DNA from: an uncultured bacterium
GTDB taxonomy: Bacteria > Cyanobacteriota > Vampirovibrionia > Gastranaerophilales > Gastranaerophilaceae
Reading direction: 5' to 3'
NCBI GenBank assembly: GCA_949284715.1
Contig: CASDWH010000021.1
Span: 1 to 64,000 of the forward strand
Length of the DNA stretch: 64,000 bases
The notes beneath the pieces are model-generated. The model was not told where the DNA came from and made no database searches. It saw only the letters and a list, made by a program, of their open reading frames with translations. Both the position numbers and the translations under genes were made by a program. Within the stretch, counting starts at the first letter, position 1, and each line of letters begins with the position of its first letter. Below are positions 8,944 through 17,323 of the stretch, in pieces.

Positions 8944-9216
8944 ATGAAAGTACAAAATATTAGTTATACATATACTCCTGCATTTTCAAACAAAAGAGGC
9001 AGGCATTATATAAACAATAAACAACTGTCAGCAGGGCTTAACACGGCTGCTGCCTGGTTCTGTTTTGGAGTCGGGCTTGACTTTGTATCAAGAAAGGTGA
9101 ATTTTTTCAAATCTCCTGTTAAAAATTCGTTTGCTTTAAATGGTATTATTGCTTCAACAGCAGGCGTTCTAACCGGTTGTAAAGCACTAAAAAAGAACGC
9201 TAATAATAAAAATTAA
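8944..9216 (+). CDS. Small unknown protein carrying the shared N-terminal tag
   Basis: This 90-residue protein starts MKVQNISYTY and reaches PAFSNK at residues 13-17. That matches the N-terminal pattern seen in five other proteins of this window (M-[KR]-[IVT]-x-x-[IV], then Phe and Gly/Ser/Asn/Lys). The rest holds two weakly hydrophobic helices, at about residues 31-46 (NTAAAWFCFGVGLDF) and 63-80 (FALNGIIASTAGVLTG), ending in a lysine/asparagine tail. No signal peptide or known domain is visible. It overlaps the convergent gene by 17 bases. Confidence 0.6.
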   Translation: MKVQNISYTYTPAFSNKRGRHYINNKQLSAGLNTAAAWFCFGVGLDFVSRKVNFFKSPVKNSFALNGIIASTAGVLTGCKALKKNANNKN

Positions 9217-10006
9217 CATCATCCTGAAGTTTTATAACAAACTCTGTTCCCGCCGGAATAGATACGTGTCCGCCTTTAGAAAATAGTGCAAAAAGCGGAG
9301 AAGTAAGAGTGTTAAGGCCTAAGACAACCGTGCCGTAGCAAAACGGGAACGGAGATAAAATTATCGTCGCGCCGTCTTTTCCAAGATTTGCAGTTAGCGT
9401 AAGCATTCTATCAAAAAGCCGCCGGCCAAAACTGGTTTTATTCCACAAAGTTTTCCAAAATGTTCTTTTTCCCTTTATATTATTTAAAAATATTTTTTTG
9501 TTATTTGCTCTGGTAATATATCCATCTATCGGCGTCACAGAATTATTTAATACTATTGAATGAACCTTTAAAACAACAAGTCCGCCGTTACAAGTTATTT
9601 GAGGCTGGTGGGAATCTTCTACCTCGGCATAGAATTTCGTACCGGCTGGAATAGTTATACCTTTTGCAAAAATCTGCGACTTTGTATGGAATGTTACTTT
9701 TGTCCCTTTTCTTAACCAGTCTGATATCTTTGAATCACTTATAACAGGAATTTTTGTTCCTTTTTTTATTTTACCTCTATAGACCGCAGGAGTAAGTTTT
9801 TTTTTAATAACTTCCGTTGTATCAGGTTTTACCTGCGCCTGTTCCTCTTGTAAAAATTTAGGCAGGGCTGGTAATGCTTCATCTATTAGCTGTTCTGAAT
9901 TATAATTCTTCCTGATCTCATCATCAACAGTCGTATCTAAATCCAGCGCAAAAACCGTTGATATACACATTAACAAAACAAATAATAAATATAAAACCCT
10001 CTTCAT
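9200..10006 (-). CDS. Exported protein of unknown function, paralogue of the 38.5 kb gene
   Basis: A signal peptide occupies residues 1-20 (KR..., a Leu/Val-rich core, cleavage after VFA). The mature part of about 248 residues is beta-rich. It repeats the phrase IPAGT.F (TIPAGTKFYAEVED and SIPAGTEFVIKLQD) and contains TPIDGYITRANN. The same order of motifs (GGTKFSGSIEK, KIPIKGYLYTANN) occurs in the smaller protein at 38453-39034, so the two are probably related. The IPAGT/GYI phrasing is reminiscent of TrbI/VirB10-like beta-barrel domains, but this is only a resemblance. Periplasmic or outer-surface location is inferred. Confidence 0.7.
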   Translation of the reverse strand: MKRVLYLLFVLLMCISTVFALDLDTTVDDEIRKNYNSEQLIDEALPALPKFLQEEQAQVKPDTTEVIKKKLTPAVYRGKIKKGTKIPVISDSKISDWLRKGTKVTFHTKSQIFAKGITIPAGTKFYAEVEDSHQPQITCNGGLVVLKVHSIVLNNSVTPIDGYITRANNKKIFLNNIKGKRTFWKTLWNKTSFGRRLFDRMLTLTANLGKDGATIILSPFPFCYGTVVLGLNTLTSPLFALFSKGGHVSIPAGTEFVIKLQDDVNFYY

Positions 10007-10012
10007 ATTTTA

Positions 10013-10018
10013 ATTATA
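10013..10018 (-). promoter_or_regulatory. -10 box (TATAAT), leaderless type
   Basis: On the minus strand TATAAT is followed by exactly six bases (TAAAAT) and then the ATG at 10006. No Shine-Dalgarno sequence is visible. Confidence 0.65.
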
Positions 10019-10086
10019 ACATTCCATAACTATAGCGCTATACAACAAGAAATTGATTCTGCCCGATTTACATTAATGGTTTTAGC

Positions 10087-10095
10087 TGTTAAAAT
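10087..10095 (+). promoter_or_regulatory. Extended -10 promoter (TGTTAAAAT) abutting the kinase start
   Basis: TGT-TAAAAT ends directly before the ATG at 10096. Six bases further on is an in-frame GTG at 10102. If the 6-base spacing of the neighbouring leaderless genes applies, the GTG is the true start. Confidence 0.45.
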
Positions 10096-11388
10096 ATGTA
10101 CGTGTTTAGTTTATTTAAATATCTGTCATTTTTTGGTTTGCTTGCACTTGGGGGTGCCGGAGCTTTGTTCTTCAAAAATAAACACAACAAAACAGAAAAA
10201 GAGCTTATAGAATTAAAAACTTATTTTCAAACGGTTGAAAGTACTTTAAACTCAGTAAGATACGGCAATTTGGCAAAAAAAATTGATATGGATTTATATC
10301 CGGATTACAGCACACTGACAAGAACAATAAACAGAATGATTGAAACACTCAATGACCGCGAACAAATGCTCCTTGAATCACAAACAGAGCTTCGCAATCA
10401 AAATAAGTTTTTACAAGCCTCTATAAATTCCCTCTCCGACGGTATCGCAATTATTGACAGGGAAGGAACAATAATTAATGCTTCAAATAATATCTATAAA
10501 TGGCTGGAAGCTGATGTTTTACGGGGAATGAATATTTTAGAGTTTATAAATATTCTTGATGATATTGATTTATTTAACTTGAAAAATAATGAAATTTCCT
10601 TAAAAAATAATACTGAACTCAGCTTTCTCGCAGATTGCAACAGATTGGAACTGGAGGACAAAAAAGAACGTTATGTTCTGGTTTTAAAAAATATTTCAGA
10701 CCAAAAAGAAATAGAAACATTAAAAGAAGATTTTGTCGCCACATTAACCCACGATTTAAAAGTCCCGATAATCGCAGAATCAAATATGCTCGACTTATTT
10801 CTGGCAGAAAAATTCGGAGCAATTACAGAAAAACAAAAAGTCGCATTAGATAATATGAAAGCTTCAAATAATGAATTAATCGATCTTGTTCAAACAGTAC
10901 TTGAAACCTACAAAGTTAATTCTACCGGTTTATCAATATACCCTGAAAGATTCGGACTAAACGGATTTTTAAAAGAAATTACCGAAGAAATGGCGCCTGT
11001 AGCACTGCATACTGATAACAGAATAAATTTAGATATACGAGGTGACATCTATATAACCGCAGATATTCTCCATCTTAAACGGGTCATAAAAAATCTTATT
11101 CACAATGCGATTTCTTACGGAGCAGCCGGAACTAATATCGACATACACGCCTATGAAACAGAGTCCGGCGTTCATATAACCGTAAAAGACTATGGACAGG
11201 GAATATCAAAAGATGATATAAAAAAGATTTTCCAGAAATACTACTCAACAGCAAAAAAATTCAGAAAAACAGGTACAGGACTCGGCTTGTTTCTTTCAAA
11301 ACAGATAATAAAAGCTCACAATGGTTCATTAGAAGTCCAGAGTGAGCCTGATAAATATACAGAATTTTGTATAAGTATTCCTAAATAA
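10096..11388 (+). CDS. Membrane sensor histidine kinase
   Basis: This is a 430-residue two-component sensor kinase. One transmembrane segment (about residues 9-26) is followed by a linker of coiled-coil/HAMP-like character (30-105), a PAS domain (about 106-200; SLSDGIAIIDREGTIINAS), and a HisKA dimerisation domain with phospho-acceptor His219 in THDLKVPI. The HATPase_c domain has the N box (NLIHNAISYG), G1 (DYGQGISKDD) and the GTGLGLFLSK lid. With no periplasmic loop it probably senses an internal or membrane signal. No response regulator lies beside it. The start may be the GTG at 10102 rather than the ATG used here. Confidence 0.92.
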   Translation: MYVFSLFKYLSFFGLLALGGAGALFFKNKHNKTEKELIELKTYFQTVESTLNSVRYGNLAKKIDMDLYPDYSTLTRTINRMIETLNDREQMLLESQTELRNQNKFLQASINSLSDGIAIIDREGTIINASNNIYKWLEADVLRGMNILEFINILDDIDLFNLKNNEISLKNNTELSFLADCNRLELEDKKERYVLVLKNISDQKEIETLKEDFVATLTHDLKVPIIAESNMLDLFLAEKFGAITEKQKVALDNMKASNNELIDLVQTVLETYKVNSTGLSIYPERFGLNGFLKEITEEMAPVALHTDNRINLDIRGDIYITADILHLKRVIKNLIHNAISYGAAGTNIDIHAYETESGVHITVKDYGQGISKDDIKKIFQKYYSTAKKFRKTGTGLGLFLSKQIIKAHNGSLEVQSEPDKYTEFCISIPK

Positions 11389-11407
11389 TAAACACAACCA
11401 TTTTAAT

Positions 11408-11959
11408 TTATTCTTCATCCTGCAAATACTTGTAATCCATCATACTGCCGTCATATTCCGGCAAATCATCTGTATACAAAGACATTTGGCTGATATTTCT
11501 GTTTAAATCTTCAACTTTTTGTTTATATATATCTGATTTAATGTTATATGACTGTATTTCAGCAGTTGTAACACGGTTATCGTTATTTGCATCAATCTCG
11601 TCAAAGTGAGCAAGAACAGTTTCCTGCAAAGAGGAAGAAAGACCGGCGGCGCCGCCGAGTGTTGTTATTTGCTCTCTGGTAAGTCCGCGTGCAGTAATAC
11701 TGTTCATATATGACTGAATATCCGCCGCAGACAGTACACCGTCATTATCAGAATCTATACTGGAAAAATTAGTCATCATATACGAAGCAAAGGTCGCCCC
11801 GTAATTATTTGCAAGAACTTGTGAATTACTCATTGCAGATGTAAGATTTTCAAGAGTCAAGCCATCTTCTTTATACAAACCGGTCAGAAAATTATAAGAA
11901 CTTGCAAGTCCGGAATTGACTGCTGTATAAAGGGATGTTCCGTTCAAATATTTAGACAT
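11408..11959 (-). CDS. EF-hand calcium-binding protein
   Basis: The 183-residue protein carries two EF-hand loops. DSDNDGVLSAAD, at about residues 73-84, is canonical. DANNDNRVTTAE, at about 123-134, has Asn in place of the usual central Gly. The flanking helices are consistent with a paired EF-hand domain. There is no signal peptide; the N-terminus is Ser/Asn/Tyr-rich and the C-terminus acidic. It resembles bacterial calcium-sensor-like proteins; the partner is unknown. AAGGAGATATT precedes the ATG. It converges with the kinase gene, 19 bases apart. Confidence 0.85.
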   Translation of the reverse strand: MSKYLNGTSLYTAVNSGLASSYNFLTGLYKEDGLTLENLTSAMSNSQVLANNYGATFASYMMTNFSSIDSDNDGVLSAADIQSYMNSITARGLTREQITTLGGAAGLSSSLQETVLAHFDEIDANNDNRVTTAEIQSYNIKSDIYKQKVEDLNRNISQMSLYTDDLPEYDGSMMDYKYLQDEE

Positions 11960-12113
11960 AATATCTCCTTACAATTGTCCTATACTAGCAGTTTAATAAT
12001 ATTTCTAATAAAATCAACCCTTCAAATAAATTATTTTTAACTGCAACTTTAGTATAAAACCTCCTGCAAAAAGAACTTTTCTTAATACTCATAAGACCTA
12101 ATATTTTTATTGT

Positions 12114-12119
12114 ATAATA
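12114..12119 (+). promoter_or_regulatory. -10 box (TATAAT), leaderless type
   Basis: TATAAT is followed by six bases (AATTAC... region) and the ATG at 12126. There is no ribosome-binding site. This would drive the acyltransferase-nitrilase-PBP4-like operon. Confidence 0.6.
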
Positions 12120-12125
12120 ATTACT

Positions 12126-12836
12126 ATGGTTAAGTTAATAACAAAAGAAAATGTTCATAAATTTGCAAAAGCAGCATATCTTATTTACAGGTTTCAGGAA
12201 TTATTTACCAGAATTGTTGAAGTAAACAACCCAAATCTGTCACCATGCGTTTATGCAACCTGGCATGCACACCAGGGTTGCGTACACGGTATTGAAGATA
12301 AGAACAATTTAAATATACTTATAAGCCGTTCAAAAGACGGAGATATCGTAGCCTATATTTGCGAACACTGGGGATTTAAAGTTATAAGAGGCTCAGCAGG
12401 TAAAAGCGGCGGGACAACTTCAATGATGCAAATGATAACCGAATTAAAAGAAAACAGATGCTGTGCAATTATGGTAGACGGGCCGAATGGGCCGGCTAAA
12501 GTTGTTAAGGAAGGTGTTATAAAAACAGCAAAACTTGGCGGCGCACCAATTGTACCCGTAATCTGGTACTCCGAGGATAAAACTCTATTGAAATTCAAAT
12601 CCTGGGATCAACTCAGAATGCCGTTTTTGCTCTGCCGTATAATGAATTTATACGGAGAACCTATTTATGTTAATTCTGATAATACTCCGGAACAAGATGA
12701 AGAATGCCGCTTAAAAGTACAAAATGCTCTCTTAGAGCTTGAAAATAAAGCTCCTGCTATGTACAAAGAACTAAAGAAGAAACGCGCATGGAAAATATTC
12801 AAATTAAAACAGCCGCCTTGCAATTTGAATCTGTAA
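12126..12836 (+). CDS. DUF374 / lysophospholipid acyltransferase-family protein
   Basis: This 236-residue protein of the DUF374 branch of the LPLAT superfamily is expected to transfer an acyl chain at the inner membrane. Signatures in order: WHAHQG (the family's His-containing block I, about residue 47), ISRSKDGDIVAYICEHWGFKVIRGS with GGTTSM, VDGPNGPAKVVKEGVI, and APIVPVIWY. Membership is clear, but the acceptor (a lipid A precursor or another lipid) is not determined by sequence. It is the first gene of a three-gene operon, and its end overlaps the nitrilase gene by 49 bases. Confidence 0.85.
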   Translation: MVKLITKENVHKFAKAAYLIYRFQELFTRIVEVNNPNLSPCVYATWHAHQGCVHGIEDKNNLNILISRSKDGDIVAYICEHWGFKVIRGSAGKSGGTTSMMQMITELKENRCCAIMVDGPNGPAKVVKEGVIKTAKLGGAPIVPVIWYSEDKTLLKFKSWDQLRMPFLLCRIMNLYGEPIYVNSDNTPEQDEECRLKVQNALLELENKAPAMYKELKKKRAWKIFKLKQPPCNLNL

Positions 12837-13606
12837 TAGGAAATGTTGAGGCCAACCATAAAAAGTTACTGGGCTTGCTTGATAAAAACGTAAAAGGCAG
12901 AAGTTTTGACCTGCTTGTTTTACCGGAAGTCTGGACTGTCGGCTGGGAATGCAGCAAGTTTATCAACTCTGCGGAAGAAGTTTCTAATTCCAGAACTATT
13001 AACCTGCTGTCCGATATCGCAAAAAAGTATTCATCCTATATTCTTGGCGGAAGTTTTATAGAAAAAGACGGTACACATTACTACAACACATGTCCGGTCA
13101 TTTCTCCCGAGGGAAAACTTATTGCTAAATATAGAAAAAACCACTTATTTTCATACTACGGATGCAATGAAGGGAGCTATGTCTCTTCTGGCGAAAATCC
13201 TGTTATGGTAAATATTAAATGTTTCAAAACCGGTATAACCATTTGCTATGATATAAGGTTTCCTGAAATTTACCGCGCGTACAGAAAAGCAGGTGCAGAC
13301 TTAATCGTAAATATGGCGGCATGGCCGTTGGGCAGAAAACAGCACTGGCTTGCCCTCACAAGAGCCAGAGCTGTAGAAAATCAGGTATTTTTTATTGCAC
13401 TAACTCAATCCGGACTACTTGCCGATGGTTCGTACAACCTCGGTCACTCTTTAATCTACGATTACAACGGTGATATTCTAGATGAAATCACTGACGGCGA
13501 CGGGTTAATTTTTGCTAATATATCAACCGAAAAAATGTATGAGTTCAGAAATAAATGCACTGTTTTAAACGATATTCACAAAAATTATGAGGTAAAAGTA
13601 TGCTAA
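12788..13606 (+). CDS. Carbon-nitrogen hydrolase (nitrilase superfamily)
   Basis: This 272-residue amidase of the nitrilase superfamily most resembles the omega-amidase/Nit2 branch. The Glu-Lys-Cys catalytic triad is complete: Glu in VLPEVW, Lys in KYRKNHLF and Cys in ITICYDIRFPE. The glutamate after the Cys block and the conserved AWPLGR..HW region are also present. It probably hydrolyses a small amide such as 2-oxoglutaramate. The start overlaps the acyltransferase by 49 bases; the ATG at 12788 is preceded by AAGAAG, and the following MENIQIKTAALQFE fits the family's N-terminus. Its stop overlaps the next gene by 7 bases, indicating translational coupling. Confidence 0.9.
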   Translation: MENIQIKTAALQFESVIGNVEANHKKLLGLLDKNVKGRSFDLLVLPEVWTVGWECSKFINSAEEVSNSRTINLLSDIAKKYSSYILGGSFIEKDGTHYYNTCPVISPEGKLIAKYRKNHLFSYYGCNEGSYVSSGENPVMVNIKCFKTGITICYDIRFPEIYRAYRKAGADLIVNMAAWPLGRKQHWLALTRARAVENQVFFIALTQSGLLADGSYNLGHSLIYDYNGDILDEITDGDGLIFANISTEKMYEFRNKCTVLNDIHKNYEVKVC

Positions 13607-14922
13607 AAATAATCTTAAGTCTGTTTTTTGCACTATCAATACTTCCGGCATTTTCTGCAAATGCTGATTTTAACAAGGTTATTGCAGAATCAAATATAAA
13701 AAAATCAGATATATCAATATCAATTATTGACATTGATTCGGGAAAAGAAGTGTATCAGCTTCACTCAAAACGCAAATTCTATCCCGGCGCAGTACAAAAA
13801 ATTATAACCTACAGAGCAGCAGAAAATGTACTGGGCGATGATTACAGATTTAAAACAGTTTTATATAAAAATGCAAATAATGAATACTTAATAAAACTGG
13901 GCGCAGATCCGCTTTTAACTGGCGATAATCTTAAAACATTAGCAACTAAAATACAGCCAAACGCAAAAGCTATATACATTGATGACAGTATTATAGATTC
14001 AGAAGAATGGGGCAGCGGCTGGAATGAAGAAGATAATTTAAATCCGGCACTTGCAAAGTTCAGCGCATATAACCTCGACGGAAATATTGTGAAAGTATCT
14101 TTTGTACCAACAACTGAAGGCGCACCGGTCACAATTGCGCAGGATAAATTTTACCCGCTTTCATTTATTAACGAAGTTGTTACAGGAGATGAAAATAAGC
14201 TAAATCTTACCAGAAAAAACTACATTGCTCCGGATATGATTATCGCATCTGGCGAAGTAGACACTCTGGTAAGCCGGTATATTCCGGTACCTAACACAAA
14301 AAGATATTTTAAATTATCACTTGAAAGAATTTTAAATGACAGCAAAATAGACTATTCCGGCGTCTACCGGTTTAAAAAATTATCTCCTGAATTTAAAGAA
14401 ATTGCTATAATCTCCCATGGCATGGCGGATGTCCAAAACGCCATTCTAAAAAGAAATAATAATATCGCCTCTGAAAGCATGTTCAAAGTCGCAGCCTCTA
14501 AAAAGGCAGTAAACGGTATTGGCACCTTTGATGAAGGGCTTGCTATTTTGATAGAATACTGTAATAGCCTACGTTTAAAAACAGATGACATAAAAATAGT
14601 TGATGCAAGCGGTGTAAGTGAAGATAACCTATTAACAGCAGAATTTACTGCTTCATTTCTCGCCAACCCTGCTAATATTTGCCTAAAATCCTTGCTTCCG
14701 ACAGCAGGAGAAGGAACTCTCGCTAACAGAATGAACTATATGACCGGTAAGCTCTACGCTAAAACAGGACTTATAAAAACTAATTCTATTGCTGGATATG
14801 TCGATGCAAAAAGCGGAAAAACATACGCTTTCTGTATATTAATCAATGATAACGAAGCAAAAAACGCTGATAAAAAAATGCTTGAAGAATACCTCATAAG
14901 AGAAATCTTTACTAAGCTTTAA
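13600..14922 (+). CDS. PBP4/DacB-family (peptidase S13) protein lacking its catalytic serines
   Basis: A signal peptide (about residues 1-22) precedes a D-Ala-D-Ala carboxypeptidase-type fold of the DacB/PBP4 family, 440 residues in all. KTG (AKTGLIKTNSIAGYV) is conserved. However, the SxxK tetrad of the family (P-A-S-T-Q-K) reads P-G-A-V-Q-K here, so Ala64 replaces the nucleophile. The SxN motif (KKSDN in E. coli PBP4) reads LKRNNN, so its serine is Arg. Both changes are clear in the DNA (GCA codon at 13789-13791). The protein is therefore probably a non-catalytic peptidoglycan-binding or scaffold protein. It is the last gene of the acyltransferase-nitrilase operon. Confidence 0.85.
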   Translation: MLKIILSLFFALSILPAFSANADFNKVIAESNIKKSDISISIIDIDSGKEVYQLHSKRKFYPGAVQKIITYRAAENVLGDDYRFKTVLYKNANNEYLIKLGADPLLTGDNLKTLATKIQPNAKAIYIDDSIIDSEEWGSGWNEEDNLNPALAKFSAYNLDGNIVKVSFVPTTEGAPVTIAQDKFYPLSFINEVVTGDENKLNLTRKNYIAPDMIIASGEVDTLVSRYIPVPNTKRYFKLSLERILNDSKIDYSGVYRFKKLSPEFKEIAIISHGMADVQNAILKRNNNIASESMFKVAASKKAVNGIGTFDEGLAILIEYCNSLRLKTDDIKIVDASGVSEDNLLTAEFTASFLANPANICLKSLLPTAGEGTLANRMNYMTGKLYAKTGLIKTNSIAGYVDAKSGKTYAFCILINDNEAKNADKKMLEEYLIREIFTKL

Positions 14923-16021
14923 AAGATTTGTAAGCATCCTCCTCGGATATTTTCAGCTTTGAGGAATCAAGAACCAGCTTATTTTTAGTTTCATATTCCA
15001 GAGTCTTCTTAATCTCGTACGGATACCATAAATATTCTTTCATTCCGCCGTTATTAATTTTATCTATGACATGTTTATAATATTCCTGCAAGTGTACAAC
15101 CCGTTCAGGATGTTTTTCGAGAGAAACGGAAAGCGGGGTATCACTTTTTTCCCAATTTTCTTTTGAGCGCACAAGTATACAGTTAGAAATCGAACTGGCA
15201 TGCCCGCCGTTTCTTTTTGCCTTAATATGTTCTATACTGACAACAAACGGTGAAATCAAACGGTTAACAAACTGTCTTTTACTGCTGTCTTTGCTTCTTA
15301 CAATAAAAGAATCAAAATCATTAACCGGTAATGGCAAACCTTGTAATGTACTGTCTATGGCAGATTTAACCATCTGATTTTCTTTTCCGTAATTCATTTT
15401 TTGTAAAATCTGCTGATATTTACACATATTTATTGCGGATTTATAATTCCCTTTCAATAAATCTTCTTCCCAACCGTCAAGAGCGGCTAAATACCGCAAT
15501 CTAACTTTTTCATTCTTTATATTATCAACAATTCCTCTTAATTTCTCTACCACTTTGAGATATTGTATTTTCAGCTTATTATAACTTTTAGGGAACTGCT
15601 CTTCTGTAACCTCCTGAATTGTGGACTTGTTGTTTACATTTAATTTATGTTTATAAAACTTTAAGACATCAAGTTCAATACCATCCATTAATTCACGGTA
15701 TTTAGCTATATGGTTTATTAAATTTTTGTCAGTATTTTTCTTTTTACCTGCAAGCTGCATCAAGTATTGATATGTAGAAAAACTAAGCATTCTTAAACCG
15801 GTATATGCGCATTTAAAATCATTAGCATACTTTCTTAAATCTGCCATAGCAGGATTGACAGACCTAAACGCCGGAGCAGTTTTAGAAGAAATAAAGGCAT
15901 CCCCGTTAAGGACACCTTTATCAGTACTTTTTAAAATTACAGCATCATCTTTATCAGCCTCTTTCAAACAGGGCCTATCATTCTTTACTGACCATTTATA
16001 ATTCCAATTAACTAAGTTCAC
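14912..16021 (-). CDS. Unknown protein with divergent HNH-nuclease-like motifs
   Basis: The 369-residue, basic, mostly helical protein starts at GTG with AGGAAAT upstream. Two blocks resemble a split HNH nuclease. One is CAYTGLRM near residue 71 (like the C.YTG entry of some HNH domains). The other is SIEHIKAKRNGGHASSISNCILVRSKENWEKSD near residues 266-298 (like the DHI...GG..SNLVL...N..K core, with Glu replacing the first Asp). Roughly 190 helical residues lie between. No signal peptide. Function is not established; it could be a nuclease, a decayed one or an effector. It overlaps the convergent PBP4-like gene by 11 bases. Confidence 0.55.
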   Translation of the reverse strand: MNLVNWNYKWSVKNDRPCLKEADKDDAVILKSTDKGVLNGDAFISSKTAPAFRSVNPAMADLRKYANDFKCAYTGLRMLSFSTYQYLMQLAGKKKNTDKNLINHIAKYRELMDGIELDVLKFYKHKLNVNNKSTIQEVTEEQFPKSYNKLKIQYLKVVEKLRGIVDNIKNEKVRLRYLAALDGWEEDLLKGNYKSAINMCKYQQILQKMNYGKENQMVKSAIDSTLQGLPLPVNDFDSFIVRSKDSSKRQFVNRLISPFVVSIEHIKAKRNGGHASSISNCILVRSKENWEKSDTPLSVSLEKHPERVVHLQEYYKHVIDKINNGGMKEYLWYPYEIKKTLEYETKNKLVLDSSKLKISEEDAYKSFKA

Positions 16022-16097
16022 TAAACTATTTCCTGTATATAAACAGTATACCTGTAAAATCTATTTAATGACAATTATATTTACAAAACTTAATTAA

Positions 16098-16850
16098 TTA
16101 TTTATTTGCTTCGTATAAAAACCTCAATCCTTCAAGCGTAAGTGTAGGATTTATAAAATCGAACGGAGATAACATATATTTTTCAATAAGAGTACAATAG
16201 CCGCCCGTTGCAACAATTGTAGCTTTTTCCCCAAGTTCCGCTTCACACTGGCGGATTAGTCCATCAATAAGACAGGCAGAACCGCGGATTACTCCTGATA
16301 ATATAGCATCAACTGTATTTCTTCCAATTGCTGACGGAGCTTTCGCTATATCTATCTGCGGTAATTTTGACGTGAACTTATTAAGGGTTTTCAATTGTAA
16401 ATTAAGTCCCGGAGTAATAATTCCGCCTATAAATTCGCCTTTATAATTAACGATATCAAATGTTGTTGCGGTTCCAAAATCTGTTACTATAACAGGGCGT
16501 TTGTACAGCATAAACGCTCCGCAAGCGTTAGCTATGCGATCAGCCCCGACCTCCTCCGGATTATCTGTTGATATTTTCACTATAGTATTCATTTTATGAA
16601 TAACAAGCAGAGAATCGAGTTTAAAAACAGAATCAGCAGCCGCCTTAAACTTCTTATCAAGCTCATTCACGACCGAACCAATTATAACCGCTTCTACTTT
16701 ATATTTTGACAATAACGATTTAAGAAGGATTTCATATTCCTCCTGCGGTAATTCTCTGTCAGATGCAAGTCTAAAATTTTCTATTAATGCATCTTCATCA
16801 AATAAACCTAGTGTAATACTTGTATTTCCTATATCGGTCGTTAATAGCAT
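16098..16850 (-). CDS. coaX: Type III pantothenate kinase
   Basis: This ASKHA-fold enzyme phosphorylates pantothenate, the first step of coenzyme A synthesis. At 250 residues it is full length. Visible motifs are DIGNTSITLGLF at the N-terminus (phosphate 1), GADRIANACGAF, TDFGTATTFDIV with the catalytic Asp, GGIITPGL and ATGGY. Its only purine-rich stretch before the ATG (AGGA) lies inside the right arm of an inverted repeat at 16854-16882, so initiation may be structure-controlled. Confidence 0.96.
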   Translation of the reverse strand: MLLTTDIGNTSITLGLFDEDALIENFRLASDRELPQEEYEILLKSLLSKYKVEAVIIGSVVNELDKKFKAAADSVFKLDSLLVIHKMNTIVKISTDNPEEVGADRIANACGAFMLYKRPVIVTDFGTATTFDIVNYKGEFIGGIITPGLNLQLKTLNKFTSKLPQIDIAKAPSAIGRNTVDAILSGVIRGSACLIDGLIRQCEAELGEKATIVATGGYCTLIEKYMLSPFDFINPTLTLEGLRFLYEANK

Positions 16851-16853
16851 AAA

Positions 16854-16882
16854 AATAATCCTGTAAAATCTACAGGATTATT
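16854..16882 (-). terminator. Strong hairpin between the 53-aa gene and coaX
   Basis: A perfect 12-bp inverted repeat (AATAATCCTGTA/TACAGGATTATT) with a 5-base loop lies between the two genes. On the minus strand it is followed by a T run that leads directly into the coaX ATG. It can act as terminator or attenuator for the upstream gene and also buries the AGGA before coaX. Confidence 0.6.
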
Positions 16883-16910
16883 TTACATTAAACAAAACTT
16901 TTATAACAGC

Positions 16911-17072
16911 TTAAGCAACGTGAGATGTTGAAGCAGGCGCGCCGCTGTTTGCTGAATTAAACGCATCCCAAATGCTGTTTACAAACGGTTTAACTTGCGG
17001 TTCTTGTTTTTCCGGCAATGTTGCATAATCTTTACTAACTGATGAAATTCCGCTTATTGCTGATTCTGGCAT
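16911..17072 (-). CDS. Small protein of unknown function (53 aa)
   Basis: The ATG at 17072 has an excellent GAAAAAGGAGA ribosome-binding site, which decides this start over the upstream in-frame ATG at 17138. The protein is Ser/Ala-rich and unstructured in appearance (starts MPESAISGISS, ends ANSGAPASTSHVA), with no membrane segment. Its promoter region contains TGTTACAAAAATAC and TATATATAT. It is followed by the hairpin before coaX. Function unknown. Confidence 0.6.
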   Translation of the reverse strand: MPESAISGISSVSKDYATLPEKQEPQVKPFVNSIWDAFNSANSGAPASTSHVA

Positions 17073-17323
17073 AATATATTCTCCTTTTTCCTCTAATGTG
17101 TATATACTTGGTATATATATAAAGTATTTTTGTAACATGAAATTGCATAATTAATCAGATTTTGTAACAAATCTTAACACATACAAAACCGGCTGTACCT
17201 TCTGTGTTTAAAGCATTCCCGGGATATATACCATAAAATATATGTAAAGTTTTGTAACAATTTTTCAAAAAACTGTTATAAATTCGTAAAACCTGGGAAT
17301 AGTACTTATAGAAAGGAGCAGTT

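Noticed and set aside
10627-10853. Small ORFs inside the histidine kinase gene
   Set aside because: They are alternative frames within a clearly coding region with intact HisKA and HATPase motifs.
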